In this document: positions 24,313 through 36,620 of the stretch, piece by piece
Layout: each line of letters starts with the position of its first letter
Position numbering within the stretch: the stretch's first letter is position 1
Assembly (NCBI GenBank): GCA_000507305.1
Contig: DF240477.1
Coordinates: 52,871 to 116,870, forward strand
DNA from: Breviolum minutum Mf 1.05b.01
Taxonomy: Eukaryota > Sar > Dinophyceae > Suessiales > Symbiodiniaceae
Length of the DNA: 64,000 nt
Direction: 5' to 3'
Program-made: the position numbers and the translations under genes
The notes under the pieces: model-generated
What the model was told of the DNA's origin: nothing
Seen by the model: the letters and a program-made list of their open reading frames with translations, nothing else
Databases searched by the model: none

Positions 24313-24811
24313 CCGGACGCCAGTTTATCATCAGCTGAATCATATCTTCCACATCAGTTGCACGGCAGGTTCGCTCCCAATACAAGGTGGGTCGCCCATG
24401 CCGCTGTTGCCGATGGGTAAGCTCTGAAGCACCGAGGCCAGTGTTGGCCACTGCATGCATCAATGCTGTGACGCCATTGTTATCTGCCAAGTCAATAGAG
24501 GCTTTGCTTTTCAAAAGAAGGGAAGCAACTCCGGTGTGATCCTGCTTCCAGGACGCAGGATAGTACAGAGAGCATGCAGTCCACATTAATGCTGTCATCC
24601 CCAGATCGTCTTGCGAGTCTGGGTCGCATTTTTCTGTCAGCAGACTTTGCACTTCTGAAAGAATTCCGGCCATCGCTGCATGTATCAAAGGAGTTTGTCT
24701 CAAATTAATTCCACTGCTTCTATTCTCCCCAGCTTTCAAGCTGACCTGACCGCCGAAAATGCCAGGTGAACATGTCTCGCGTTGCCCGCAGCTTTCGCCC
24801 GAAGTTGGCAT
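24313..24811 (-). CDS. Ankyrin-repeat exon 1
   Basis: The minus frame reads NLRQTPLIHAAMAGILSEVQ, then SLLTEKCDPDSQDDLGMTAL, then MWTACSLYYPASWKQDHTGV, then ASLLLKSKASIDLADNNGVT, then ALMHAVANTGLG. That is about three ankyrin repeats (TPLIHAAMAG, TALMWTA, TALMHAVA) with an insertion in the second. Ankyrin repeats mediate protein-protein binding; no catalytic domain is visible here. An in-frame ATG at the upstream end could be a start, but an AG acceptor just upstream makes an internal exon equally likely. The 3' border at GTCTTATG fits the phase of exon 2. Confidence 0.75.
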
Positions 24812-25009
24812 TGCACTGTTTGCTTGTCCTCAGCTTTGCAAGACCCAACGGATCCACCAGCCCTTCATCGCTGCCCCGAGAAGCCTACATCTTTCTATTA
24901 CATTCTAGTACACAAAATAAGTCATACTAATACATCTAGCACAAAAAAGCGCCCACTTTTCTCACCAACATGTGCCTGCACTAAGACCCACCGCACACTC
25001 GCCCTTGTG

Positions 25010-25325
25010 CGCTGACTGCAGGAAAAGTGTCTGTTTTGAGAAGATGAACTTGCTGCCATTTTCTTTGAAGCTGCGCTCATCAGTGAAGATGCAGGTGCTT
25101 CTTGACGGTCTTTTGCCAATTTGAGTTCCGCATCCCTCTTGGCTCCAGTGGATGAATGAAGCTCGTCTTTTTTTTGCAGATCGCATGGTGCAGAAACAGC
25201 ATTCCGACGATGCCCACGAACCCTGACTCCATTTCCAGTTGCAGGAGCAGCAAGAGACACTGCTGCCGATGCTGTTGCAACAATATCCTCATCATAGTCG
25301 CATGGCTTCCCGAAAAGGAGCATCT
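25010..25325 (-). CDS. Exon candidate, disordered Ala/Ser/Lys-rich segment
   Basis: The minus frame reads CDYDEDIVATASAAVSLAAP, then ATGNGVRVRGHRRNAVSAPC, then DLQKKDELHSSTGAKRDAEL, then KLAKDRQEAPASSLMSAASK. It has low-complexity, linker-like composition with balanced codon use, ending near a CTGCAG. Two other minus frames are open but less natural. It may be a linker upstream of the ankyrin repeats of the same gene. Confidence 0.45.
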
Positions 25326-26654
25326 CCCCGTAAAATTGCTAACCCTCACGCTACAAGCTGTTGGCCACTCAGCTACCATCTGCAAGGTGAGGCAGAAGTT
25401 CAATGACTGCACTGGGATGGACAAATTATCTGCGACAAATATCTTGGCTATCAATCTTCTGAGTCCTTCGACTGGATCTTTTTCCTGGCCTGCTCAATGA
25501 GCAAATGCGCCTTACAGAAGTGAATTGTGGTCAAGGCTACAGCTGGTTCTTGGCATATCTCAGTGCATCAATGAAATGAATGAGAAGAGTGGCCTCGAAA
25601 TGCTGAAGCCTGCAAGAAATGAAACTAAAGTATTTCTCCACAGGTCATTTTCAAGCTGTGTTCGGTTGGCAAGCGTTGCCTTGACTCCATACCTCGTGCA
25701 ACACCTGATGGAGCCTTAGCGAGCTGTCCATCATTCTGTCGTTTCAACATCTTGGACCTACAAACTCACTATCACATTTGTAATTTGTGGATGCAAATCA
25801 TCTTACCTTGTGCACTGCACAAGTCATGTTCAAATAATTTCAAACAGAGCCTCACGTGCAAGCCTTCCAAAATGATGATGGGAGAAGCGCGAGATGTTTG
25901 GAAGAGATGCGTCTCATTGGAGCACTTTTTGCACAGTGGTCTTTCTGCACGACTACATAGGTTTGCTATACAACACTGTTCTGGGGTAAAGACACTCCAT
26001 AGCGGAAACGTCACACCAGGTAAGACCTCTGGCCTCAAAAGTCGTAGCGGCCAGAGTTGCCGGTTACAGCCGTCTACAGCCAGCTACAGCACAACGTGTG
26101 CAAATGAACATCAAAAAACTAGTACTGTTCTTGTTTTCAAGGCCACCTAGGCCCCGACAACTCAACAGTGAGCCAGAGTTTAGAACTCCATGGCGGCAAC
26201 TGAGCACGAGCAGGAACACAGTTGCACTCAATCTGTTTTTCATTGTTTTTCATCTCCACAGCTTGACTTGCTCTCAGCACACAATAACACAGCCATAAGA
26301 CTGGAGGTACGAAACTACTGAAGCGCACTTCAGAAGATAGTCGACTCTGGGCTGGTACTGCAAAGCCTCCTAGCCTTACCTGGCAACAATGGCATGTTCA
26401 TTCCAACAGCAATCCAATGTGTGTTAGGTATATATTCTGTGCATTCCAAAGAAAAGCTTGGGTTCGGTTTGCTCGGTCGTCTCTCCCCTCTGTTATTGTA
26501 CAGTGTCAATAGCTGCCCATATCAAGACATATTGCACTTCCAAGTGAGCCTTGAGTATCAGGGTTCAAGATTTCACATGAGCTGGGCACAGTAATGACAA
26601 AAGCTCACTTTCAGTTTGCAGCTTGTAGCACTTGCAACATTGGCTTCAACACAC

Positions 26655-26737
26655 CTGAACTGTGCATATTTTTGCCCCTCTCCGCCTCTGATGTGATGAG
26701 CTTCGGGTCTTGAGGAGAAATGCATGACTGCAGCAAC
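26655..26737 (-). CDS. Internal exon (83 bp)
   Basis: An AAACAG acceptor and a TTCAG/GTGTG donor flank a minus-strand frame encoding VAAVMHFSSRPEAHHIRGG, then EGQKYAQF. It enters in phase 0 and leaves in phase 2, and both splice sites are close to consensus. Family not recognised; same strand as the ankyrin exons downstream. Confidence 0.52.
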
Positions 26738-27273
26738 CTGTTTCATAGAAGGACCAGAAAACAGAGTCAAATCCCAAACAAGCAGCCAAGCATGGAAAGC
26801 ATGGAATTTGCTTTGGAGTTTTGAGACAGCAGCTGATGTTCATGTGCACCTCATGCAAACAGAAAAGGTACTGTCAAGAAACTTGAAATCGAAACTAAGG
26901 TCTAGAGTCTCCATAAAGGGATGATAGAGTCTTGCGCTTGCAGGTAGCGAAAATGAACATGCCTCTTGCGCAACTGGTGTAATACATATATATATATATA
27001 TATGTACATTGTATTGAGCAACGAAAAAAACTAGGTTACTGGCTCGACAACGGCACTTCAATGAACGGCTTTTGTGACGAGCCAGCCCAGCCGAGTCCAG
27101 ATGTAGGCAAGACCTTTTTTGTCAAAAAGTCATGTGGCTGCCATGGCTGAAATTTACACAAACATTGCTTCAATCTAGCAGTCTGTTTCTCGCCTGGCGG
27201 ACAAAAGCGGCATGCTCTGCAATTACCTCCTTTGCACACGTCCACGTCGTCGATAATTTTTGAAAGCCCTCAC

Positions 27274-27443
27274 AAGTTCAGTCCACCCTTCAGCACCTCC
27301 TTGGACTGCAAGTACATCTGAAAGCTTTCGAGCCTCAGTGCAACTGCTGCAACTGTTGAATGCAATTTCAGCGCATCTCTCTTTCCCTCAGGTGCAAACT
27401 CTGACCGGAGTCTCATTTCTTCTTGCTTTAGAGGTTCCCACTC
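27274..27443 (-). CDS. Internal exon, coiled coil
   Basis: A 170-bp minus-strand exon lies between an ACCAG acceptor and a strong GTGAGG donor (phase 0 in, phase 2 out). It encodes EWEPLKQEEMRLRSEFAPEG, then KRDALKLHSTVAAVALRLES, then FQMYLQSKEVLKGGLNL, a long amphipathic helix typical of coiled coils. It has no ATG. The ORFs overlapping it in other frames are shadows. Confidence 0.62.
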
Positions 27444-29440
27444 CTGGTTTCATCATTGAATACGAATACGGCTCTGAATACCACACGTTCACTGCATCAT
27501 GCTCACAGCATCCTCCCAAACATCTTCCATTGAGGGTGCTTGCCCAGGCTTGATTTTGTCTCTGGGAACCTGAAACCAAGTAGGACAAAATGTGGACACG
27601 GGTAGCTACTAAATCAGTCTAGCCTAGCAACAGTTGTGACAGTGCGTAGGTGCGAGAAATCACGTCTCGCGGGCAAGGGCTTGTCACCTGTGCAGAGATT
27701 CCACTCCGCAGAGATTCCACTCCCCCAGACATGCATCGGAACCCGGTCAAACCACCTTTCCTCGTCTTGCAAGCACTGCTTTAGTCTCAGGCTCTGTGAA
27801 GTTCAAAATTTCGTTTAGGCATCCAACACTGGAAACTGTGAACAAAATCTCACAACAGTTCATGTTTTTTCTACCAGCATAGCAACTGCGAGGTTGAACC
27901 GCTTGTCCCGCAAATTAGATGCAGTTTTTAACCCACCTAACGATCTCGACCTCGCCTGTGTAGACGCGAGGTTCCTTAGGCAACACCGCTGCTTTGCAGT
28001 GAACTTCTCCAGGCCATGAAAATGATTGTGGCAGAACCCCGAGTTTGTTCAAGACTCGTAGTCATCACCGTAAAGTGGAGCGAATGCTTGTGCTCGCTGA
28101 CGGTCATGCGCTGAAGCCTCGGTTTGGGTTCTGTGTGTACATTTTCACTTTGAACTTTTTACTGTGTGGGAAAACGTTGGAATGATTCCCGAGGCTAAAA
28201 AAATTCAGCACAGGAACACACATAGACATAGACACAACCATCACTCCCCACTCCCCTGTGTCAGAACGCCTTTTCTGCTCCTTGTTCAAGGATAAACTTG
28301 TAAGCCCATAGCAGTCCGACGTGCCGCCACAGCCTGCAAATCTCTGTCATAATGAAAATGGTGAGTGGTATCATCCTCTTGCGACACACTCACACACACA
28401 GTCAGTCACACACATGTAACATCATGTAACATTAGCACCTTGGACACCGGTCCGGGAAGCCGCACTTCAGTCCGTGTTTTGCCTCGGGTTTGCAAAAATA
28501 TGAATGCCAATGCCAAAAAAGTAAAAATATGTGCGACCTATGGCTGAGGACCAAGCCATTCAATTCCCGCCGGTCCTTTTCGCACATTGGGAAAATGACA
28601 AAGCGTGGCATGGACAAACACAAACCTAGTTCGCCCCGGGACTTTTTTGGGGAACTGGCCTCTTTTTCGTGTGTGTGTGTGTGGCCACGATATGACAAAC
28701 TGCACATGCTGCATAGTGAGGATCGTAACTTATCAGAAGAAGTTACGGCAGGGGCCCACCCCTATCAACACCGCTTGATGGCCAACCAACAAGCCAGCGA
28801 TAAGAGCTGAAAACTGTACTTGCGTACAGGTACGGGGGGGTCACAGTGCACTGCTGGAGAAGTAAGGACTGACACATATGGGCACAGAGGCGTTGCTTCC
28901 CACCAGGTTGGAAGAAGGCATGGGTGGCACAACCGTATGGGTTCTAATGTCCGAAGAAAGCATATAGAGGTTGCACAGACTGTCCCCGAAAGTGGCACAG
29001 AAATATTGCTCTCCTACTTTTGTATATGTCCGAAGAAAGCATAGAGCTGACCTATTCGTTCCTCCTTCGTTGCTTTTCCAATGTGTCAGGGGATTTCCTG
29101 GCCGGCCCCGGCCCTCCTCTGCATGGGCCAGTCCGTCGTGATATCGGGGGTCGGGGCTGTATTTGTACTACATACAGTAGATTTCTGTATGTAGCCGTAG
29201 ATAGATATACGTAGAATCATTTCCATCCCCTGGGCGTGCTCAGCTGCTAAACAACGGGACTTTCAACAGATCAACAGAAAAAGAAGGGGCCAAGGTTTAC
29301 AATCACAACTGCACACTGCTGTCCACCTTGTTACTCTCCGTTGAGCTTGTACCATTGTTTTGTGTGCCCCGGTGTTCAATTGGGCCGATGTGACGCCACA
29401 TGACACTGAAAGCACACTTTCTGAAGCTCGACCTGGAGTG
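27444..29440. other. No supported gene
   Basis: No exon with good composition and borders was found. There are short CA/TG-rich tracts near 28385-28410 and 28668-28682. Probably intron. Confidence 0.4.
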
Positions 29441-29600
29441 TTCTGTCTGGAACGCCGGAGGGCCTTTGTGTCTGAAACCCCAGAACCCAGAGCCAAAAGA
29501 ATGCAATATCCTGCACATCATTGGCTTCATGGTTGGAAGGGCGAGAGGCCAAGCCAAGATAATAGCCTTCCTCTTGACAAGCTGTTGCTTCATACTCTCA
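29441..29600 (-). CDS. Weak exon candidate
   Basis: A minus frame without a start codon reads YEATACQEEGYYLGLASRPS, then NHEANDVQ, and remains open for about 65 codons. Another minus frame over the same stretch is also open. Composition slightly favours the first. Borders not defined. Confidence 0.32.
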
Positions 29601-29987
29601 CAGAATCACGAATTCATGTACCACGGCACAGATGGTGCCGAATGTTGAATCCAGGTGTGCGTTGTTGTGTCAGTCTGCGTGAACACTGACAGATTGTAGA
29701 TTGGCATGTGCAGATGACCCAAACCCCTTTTGCAAAGAAGGGTTTCTACCAGCCTGGACATTAAGAACTCTCTTAAAATTTATACCCAGGCTAGACTCCG
29801 GTTGCATGGCGATCCACATTAGCCACAGCGAGCGTATGATCTGGGAACTTTGTGCAACAAAGGCTGTTTATCAGTGAACCAAAGGAGAAGCTCCCTATTG
29901 TGCAGTATGTCTTCGAAACAAAGAAGGAAAAACCTTGTACAGTAAGCTCTCTGGGTTAAGAATCTGTCTCCAGTGCATGACGCTCAC

Positions 29988-30095
29988 CCTTGCACAGTCA
30001 AACACTCGAAGTACTCCGGCCTTCAGCATCTCCTGCTGTGCCTGCATTTGTCGCTGTACTGCCTCTTCCCGGCCTGACATCCACACCAATTTATC
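29988..30095 (-). CDS. Internal exon, coiled coil
   Basis: The minus frame reads DKLVWMSGREEAVQRQMQAQ, then QEMLKAGVLRVFDCAR, ending at an AAGG/GTGAGC donor. The Gln/Glu/Met-rich helix is convincing. The upstream border is probably the TGTGCAAG just before DKLV. No family recognised. Confidence 0.55.
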
Positions 30096-30299
30096 TTGCA
30101 CAAGAAAACCTGCTTAACAAAAACTAAGACCCTTGCTAGCTACTCCACGCCATTCTTGGCTTGCCGGCAAAAGCAAACGCCTGAAGCAAGTTGGTGCTTC
30201 TCTGATTTGTCCACATTGGCTTTGCAAATTCACCTGAAACTCTACAGCTTTTTGGTTAGAAGCGTTGTGCCAAGGAAGCCTCACTGCAAATTTGCTAAG

Positions 30300-30720
30300 A
30301 AGAAGACAGGTTTTTAGATATGATATTTAGAAAAACGGGGAAACAAAGAAAAATGTGAAGGAAGAAAAATGCACAATGTAAGTACAGAACGTGAGTAGCG
30401 CGAGCATGCGCGCACATGCGTCTAGGTAAGTACGTCTTTGGGTCTGTCGGTATGTTGCTGGGTCGGTCAATCGGTCAATCTGTCTGTCTATCTGTCTATC
30501 CGTTCTTCCGGTCCTGTCCGAATGTCTTTCTGTCTTTCTGCCGCTCTGTTTGTATGCGCATGAATGGACGTATGTGATTGCATGATTGATCTCTACACGC
30601 AACGGAATTGGACGCGGGAGCCAGCGAGCTAGGTAGCGATGCATCCACAAATCTATGAATCTGTTTATCCATGTATTGATGTATCAATGTCACTGCGCTT
30701 CTATTCACGTCCGCCTATAT
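30300..30720. repeat. TCTG/TCGG-type degenerate tetranucleotide tract
   Basis: The plus strand between about 30440 and 30540 is made of TCGG, TCAA, TCTG and TCTA words. The minus-strand Asp/Arg/Gln/Thr-rich ORF is a product of it. Confidence 0.6.
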
Positions 30721-31516
30721 GCGCACATGCTATCGCATGCTGATACAACAACGAAGACATCTCACACACCACTGACCATGATGTTCGTTCGTGGCTGCAA
30801 GCTCTTGCCCGCAGGCATTGGTAACTACTAGCTGTCAAATCGAGGAAACAGAACTGTATGGTGGTAGAACCTAAAACCTCGCGAAAACAAATGGAACTGG
30901 ATCGTCAGGAATATCAGAAATGCCCTGGACTGGATTTGATTGCCTTGGATTCAGCAGCCTGAGTTATGATTTTTTGTAAGTTCACAAGGCAGGCGGACTC
31001 AAGCTTGTGAAGAAGACCATTTCTGCAAGGAATATCGCCAGAGTTCACTCGCACAGGTCGCCTCAGAATTTACTTCACATGGTGTTCAAATACGTCCAAC
31101 ATCTTAAAGATGTGAGGCCACAACGCTCTCGTGCCAGCAAGCTTTACGCTCACTTTCGCATCCGCACTTGGCCTGAGAGAGCCATTTCGAAGCCATTGAC
31201 ATGACTCAGCAAGGTCCACACGTTTCCTGTGCACACTTTACGTCGGGTCTTGTTTTCAAAAACACCCAACAACGAACATTTGTGCCAAACAAACAAAGGT
31301 TGGGCAGTGCATGCTGGGCACCAAGCAAGAATGTCAGCTTCTGGAACTGCAAACTCTCCTGCCACCATGCAAGACTAGACACTTCGCCCGAACTGCCCTG
31401 TGGCCAACTGTTTTCTGCTTCTTAAATCTTAAAAGCATTTGGCTCCAGAGGCGTGCCAAGCATTCGGAGGGCAGCAAGCGGCCACCTATCCAGGACCTAG
31501 GCCAGGCCAATGTCTG

Positions 31517-31600
31517 AAGACAGGCAATGCCTCTGCGGCCCATGCAGCTGCTTGACCAAAGAGCCGCACAGCATGAGCAGCGATTGTTTCTGCAACCTCC
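31517..31600 (-). CDS. Internal exon, Ala-rich helix
   Basis: After a TTTGGAG acceptor a minus-strand frame reads VAETIAAHAVRLFGQAAAWA, then AEALP, ending before a GTCTTCAG. It is a strongly helical Ala-rich segment. The phase (0) fits the preceding exon at 31916, giving a continuous helix across the junction. Family not recognised. Confidence 0.5.
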
Positions 31601-31915
31601 AAAGTTTTTACAGTGAAGATGGATTGTGCCAATACAGTATATGTTAGATACCATTTAGATACCAAAAGCAAAGATCTTCAGATGGTGCAAAGCTTCGCAG
31701 CCAAATTTCCCGATGTCAATACACACTCAATGTTGCCTTGCCTCAGGCATCTTGCAAAACAAGTCAAGGGTTGTTCGCTTTGCCTGCAAAGCTGCATTTC
31801 TGTAGAGACCGGCATCGAAATCGAAATCCCCACTTTCTGGTTCTCATTCACCGCTTGTGATTCTACCAACATATCTTCAACCGAAGGTAGCTAGTGTTCT
31901 CAATCATGCGGACAC

Positions 31916-32030
31916 TTGCTGCAAATTATGAAGCCATTGGGACATTTCAGCCTCTGCGGCCCTCTTGATAGCGTTGTTCGTTGGAGCCAGCAGGGTAAGT
32001 TGACGTCCACCGAGGCCACCTTCAGCATCA
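31916..32030 (-). CDS. Internal exon, helical segment
   Basis: The minus frame reads GRQLTLLAPTNNAIKRAAEA, then EMSQWLHNLQQ, ending at a CAA/GTGTCC donor. Helix-forming residues dominate. The upstream border is probably the GCTGAAG near 32020. The next exon at 31600 starts in a compatible phase. Confidence 0.5.
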
Positions 32031-33359
32031 CAAGCAAGGCAAGGGGGGCAGCAAAATCTCCCACTCAGAGTCAGCGTGGCTTGGATTTTTTTTATGCAGA
32101 ATCCAATCGCCGTCGAAAAATCCCCCCAAGTCCACAATTCAAAATTCAAAATTTGGATATATTTGGATTGTGGATTTTGGATGGCCGCGAAAGGCCTCGA
32201 GGTGACGACGAGTGAAACCAACATGTCGCACCACGCCAGGAAGATTTTGTGAACTAATTGGCAAGGCACCCAAATGGACGGCGTGGAGAGTTAGGCCAGA
32301 AATTGGTGTCCAATTTCCAACCCAGCCCTGCTGGAAATCAGCGCTCCATTCCCAGAGAAACGATGGCCAAAATAGGGTTGGACAGATCAATTTTGGGTGC
32401 CGAAAAAAGAAATCGCAAGTAAGTAGCGGTCTTGTGTCTTCGCTGGAACATAGTCGGCACGCCACTATTTTTTGTATTTTTTGTACTGTCCTCAGTATAC
32501 TCTATTCAGAACAAGAAGCAAAACTGTTGTAATTCAGTGATTTTGCTTTGCCATTGCTTTTATCTGACTCAAGCAGATTTTCAAGCTGCGTTTTGTGAAC
32601 TATCCACTTTCGGAGTTGCCATTTATCAAAAGAGGGGAACCCGTTTTGGAGGTGACTTTGGGCTACCTGAGGTGTAAAACAAGGGATCAGAGAAGAGTAT
32701 TTGAGTAGAAAGGGTTTGGTTTCTGGCGACAAGGTGGCCACTTTAAGCGACTAGTTGGCTACTTCAGATTGCAAATAGTGGTTGTTTGGATCTGTTCGGA
32801 GAAGCGGTTTGTGGCCTTGAATGATACTGAAAACGGTGAGGGCGATGAGGCCGACTTAGACAATGACGAGGCCCAAATGTAACTTAGACTTACAGTACAT
32901 TTTCCGGACTTATACATGAAGGTGTAAGCGCTTGCATTTTTCAGGTCTATATAAAATAAAATGCGCCCTGTGCGAGTCGCAAGGCTTTTTGAAATGCATT
33001 TGTTCAATTTTCTGATGTGCGGGCTCAGTCTTCCTTCACTGTGAGGAACGGGGGGCAGTTGTGATGGTCTACCGAGAGATCCCCTACACCACTAATCCTT
33101 ACATAATGTGGGCTTGGCGCCTTGAGGCCAGAGGTGTCCATGCCTGTTTGGTTTGATCCCCCCCATTGAAGAAATGTAACTTACACATACTTACACTTTG
33201 TTCAAGCGTCGCCAACAAAACCATAGCGAAGGGGTGGGGTCCATAACCGAGGACCGTCGACCATGATGAGTGACGACTGAGGACCGACGAAACCACGACG
33301 CAACGATGATGTCGACGACCACGACCACGACTAACCCTGACAACCACGACGATCATGAC

Positions 33360-33372
33360 AACCACGACGATC

Positions 33373-33437
<65 letters not shown>

Positions 33438-33467
33438 AACAACAACAACAACAACAACAACAACGAC
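33360..33467. repeat. Compound (GAC)n(AAC)n microsatellite
   Basis: About twenty-two GAC repeats run into about nine AAC repeats on the plus strand, in the same order as at 16187. The poly-Asp, poly-Thr, poly-Val and poly-Arg ORFs are artefacts. Confidence 0.92.
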
Positions 33468-34196
33468 GATAGCAAACCTGCCGCACTGTAGTGCTAGAGC
33501 CTTCACTGCTATGGATAGGCATAACGAAGAATATCAAACACCTACCTACACCTACACGACAACAAACTTTGCCGAGTTTAGGGCTAAAGATGCAAACTTC
33601 CCGGACTTTGGCTTGAAACCCCGCCCAAATAGTAAACCTACAGGACTTTGCTAAAGCCTTCACAGTGACGGACTGACCTCATACCTTCACGAAGCAATGG
33701 ATAGCAAACCTATACTGGACTTTGACTCTGAAGCCTTCGTTCCCCGCCTCGGACTCTAAGTCAAATAGCCAAGCCAATTCTCATTTCTGAAACTCACAAA
33801 CTGACGGACGACGTGCTGCTTAAACAAAAGCAATAGCACCAACATCAATGACAAAACCAACACTGACGCTACAGTCCTGGGCCCGGGTGCATGGCCAGCT
33901 TTGCGAAGCATAACAATTTGAATAATGCTTGTTATCCTTTCCCGAGATCTTGCAAATCAAGAGATCCAGCCTGCCAACCTCTCTCTTAGTTCATGGCATT
34001 TTGTCCCAAGCCTCCATGTTCACACTGGGCAAAGGAGGCAAGAAACAGCAGCAAACTACCAAGCATCTGGAAAAAAGAGTTGAGGCCTCGCACACTCGAT
34101 GATTGAAACAGCGTGGGAGAGTTGCTGGTCCTGATGGGCGCGGTGCAAGAAAATCACACCTTTTTCCTTCTCAATGTGGCATGTGCAAGCGTTTTT

Positions 34197-34226
34197 GCAT
34201 GATGGCATGATGGCATGATGGCATGT
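34197..34226. repeat. 8-bp tandem repeat (GATGGCAT x ~3.5)
   Basis: GATGGCAT is repeated in tandem at 34198-34224. A small local array without further context. Confidence 0.7.
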
Positions 34227-35051
34227 AAGCATTCTACTGAGACTGTGTCTCTGCGAGTCTGTGTGCATGTGCATATCTATCCGTGTGTATCTCTAAGATT
34301 CCTGGTCAGCAGACCATAGTAACTTAGCAAGAGCAGTTCCTTTGGGAAGCATCCAAGATTCATTTCTCCATAGGACAACGTCATGGAGCTTCATATCAAG
34401 GAGACATAGCTGTTGTTTTACAATTCACTTCTCATGCCTACCATGGTGCTTTCATTTGGTCATGTTGAATCTTGAGCATTCCAGTCTTTACTTGGGGACT
34501 CACCACATGCAGGCAAAAAAGGGCTTCTATATGAAGAAACGGAGCGTGGAAGCCACGCATCGTGAAAAGAATTAACAAAGCGAGAAGATAGGGAGCAGGA
34601 AAGGACAGCAGCACCTACATGTATATATACGTATATATTTATATCTTTACATACATACATATTATGTTATATTCTGCTTCCGCGTATTCTGTAATCAATA
34701 TTTCAAGATCCAAACAAAAAAATGTGTGATGACACAGTTGGAGAGATATATAATATTATATTATATAATATCTAGTATTTGCTTTGTTTCCTGTTTCGGT
34801 CCTCCTTTTACTGGAGGTGTCAAGATATGATGAGGCGATGCTTGTTCAAACAGGGTCTGTATTCACATCTTTTTCAACCATGAAACTTTGCCAACCCGTC
34901 TCTACTTTGTCTTTTTCAAAATTTCAGCAACGTTTGCTTTTCAGGTCAAGTGTATTGCCATAATTAAGAGGCTTTCTGCCAGCTCAGAAATGCATTCAAT
35001 TTGGTACCAAAAACAAACGAGATGCCCATTGGGAAACACAAAGAGCTAAAC

Positions 35052-35096
35052 CTTGCAACGAGCCTGCTTCAGCGCTTCAAGCAAACTTGGTGCAGC
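35052..35096 (-). CDS. 45-bp micro-exon candidate
   Basis: A CCTCAG acceptor and an AAG/GTTTAG donor flank exactly 15 codons on the minus strand, AAPSLLEALKQARCK, a short helix. Both splice sites are good. A plus-strand frame of 161 codons also crosses the region and cannot be excluded. Confidence 0.38.
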
Positions 35097-35669
35097 CTGA
35101 GGACAGTGCAAAACCTATTCGGACCATTTCAATTGGCAATCAGTCACTGCAGGGCTCTGATGGCCCTGGCTGCCATTGGGCAAGCAAGCAATGAAGCAAT
35201 GCACCATGTAGTTCCGAAACCTTTTCAGCCGGATTTGCATTTCTTGTACTTGCACCCTTTACAACTTCCTATGACCTCTGCTTCTTGTGTCCAACTAATT
35301 ACCGAATTGCATGCAAAGCTGAGACAAGCCAAATTGCGGAAGGCACACACCACTGCGCAACACTGGAATCGTATTTCTTCAAGAAATGGTCCTGGATGCA
35401 CTGCTTGCTTGTCAAATATGCAATACGAGAATTTGGGAGATATTAAGCTTCATTTTGGAAGTTCAGGTGGACACGCCACTTTGTGATTCAGAGTGGTGTA
35501 TACAAATCGACCAAAGCAGCTGTCTTTTTGCTCTTCGAAATTTTCAAGGTCCACAACTTCCATCTGTCTGAAGACTTTGCTCCTTCCCTCTCAGTTTCAG
35601 TGAGTCTGGCTGTCCTTCAACATCAAAAACAACAACTGACAACTCTGACAACTCTGCTCATTTGTTAAA

Positions 35670-36298
35670 ACATACACACGAAGGTTTGGCACTCCGCACC
35701 TGGGTCAATTTCTCCTCCAACTTTTGATTCAATCTGTGCCAGGGGTTGCCCTCTTCAGGCTCCGGACGCTTTTTCCTCACAAGTCAACTCCATGACACCA
35801 TGTACCACGGTGCCAGCCCTTATCCGGCCAACCTGGATTCTAATAATTGGTCAATGTGAATTCACTGCCAAAAACAGCACGAAGCGTGGATTCATGTGTA
35901 AAACTTTGGTTCAAAAAAAGCGGTGTGGATCGATTAATTACTTCTTCTTCAAAAGGGGTAACTGTTAGAAAAGAACACACACGGGCATTTGAACCAAGAT
36001 CCAATCTGTGAAAAACATTCGCACTACCAAAAAACCCATACAGAATACAAAACGTAAACGTAAATAAACTGGTTCAACTTTGGGGGACCCAATTTTTAGT
36101 GAATTTCCTGGCATATTCTTTTTGAACTGACATTGAATATATACTTCACGATTCAGTTCCCATCCTTTCATTCAAGGTCAAAGTTCCCCCAAATCCGAAA
36201 CAAACAAAAAATTTCTTAAATGAAAAAGTATACAAATCAAGCCTCAAACCAATTGGGCTAGGGGTTATCCTGCAGGAGCCAAAAAAAGTAATTTATAA
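35670..36298. other. No supported gene
   Basis: Nothing with coding composition; A-rich plus strand. Probably intergenic or intron. Confidence 0.5.
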
Positions 36299-36302
36299 AG
36301 GG

Positions 36303-36336
<34 letters not shown>

Positions 36337-36584
36337 CAGTAGCAGTAGCAGTAGCAGTAGCAGTAGCAGTAGCAGTAGCAGTAGCAGTAGCAGTAGCAGT
36401 AGCAGTAGCAGTAGCAGTAGCAGTAGCAGTAGCAGTAGCAGTAGCAGTAGCAGTAGCAGTAGCAGTAGCAGTAGCAGTAGCAGTAGCAGTAGCAGTAGCA
36501 GTAGCAGTAGTGGTAGTGGTAGTGGTAGTGGTAGTGGTAGTGGTAGTGGTAGTGGTAGTGGTAGTGGTAGTGGTAGTGGTAGTG

Positions 36585-36620
<36 letters not shown>

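Noticed and set aside
33099-33663. Poly-Asp, poly-Thr, poly-Val and poly-Arg ORFs
   Set aside because: Same reason: compound triplet repeat.
34056-34165. Minus frame DQQLSHAVSIIECAR as an exon
   Set aside because: Acceptor plausible (CATCAG) but too short and without a clear donor to support.
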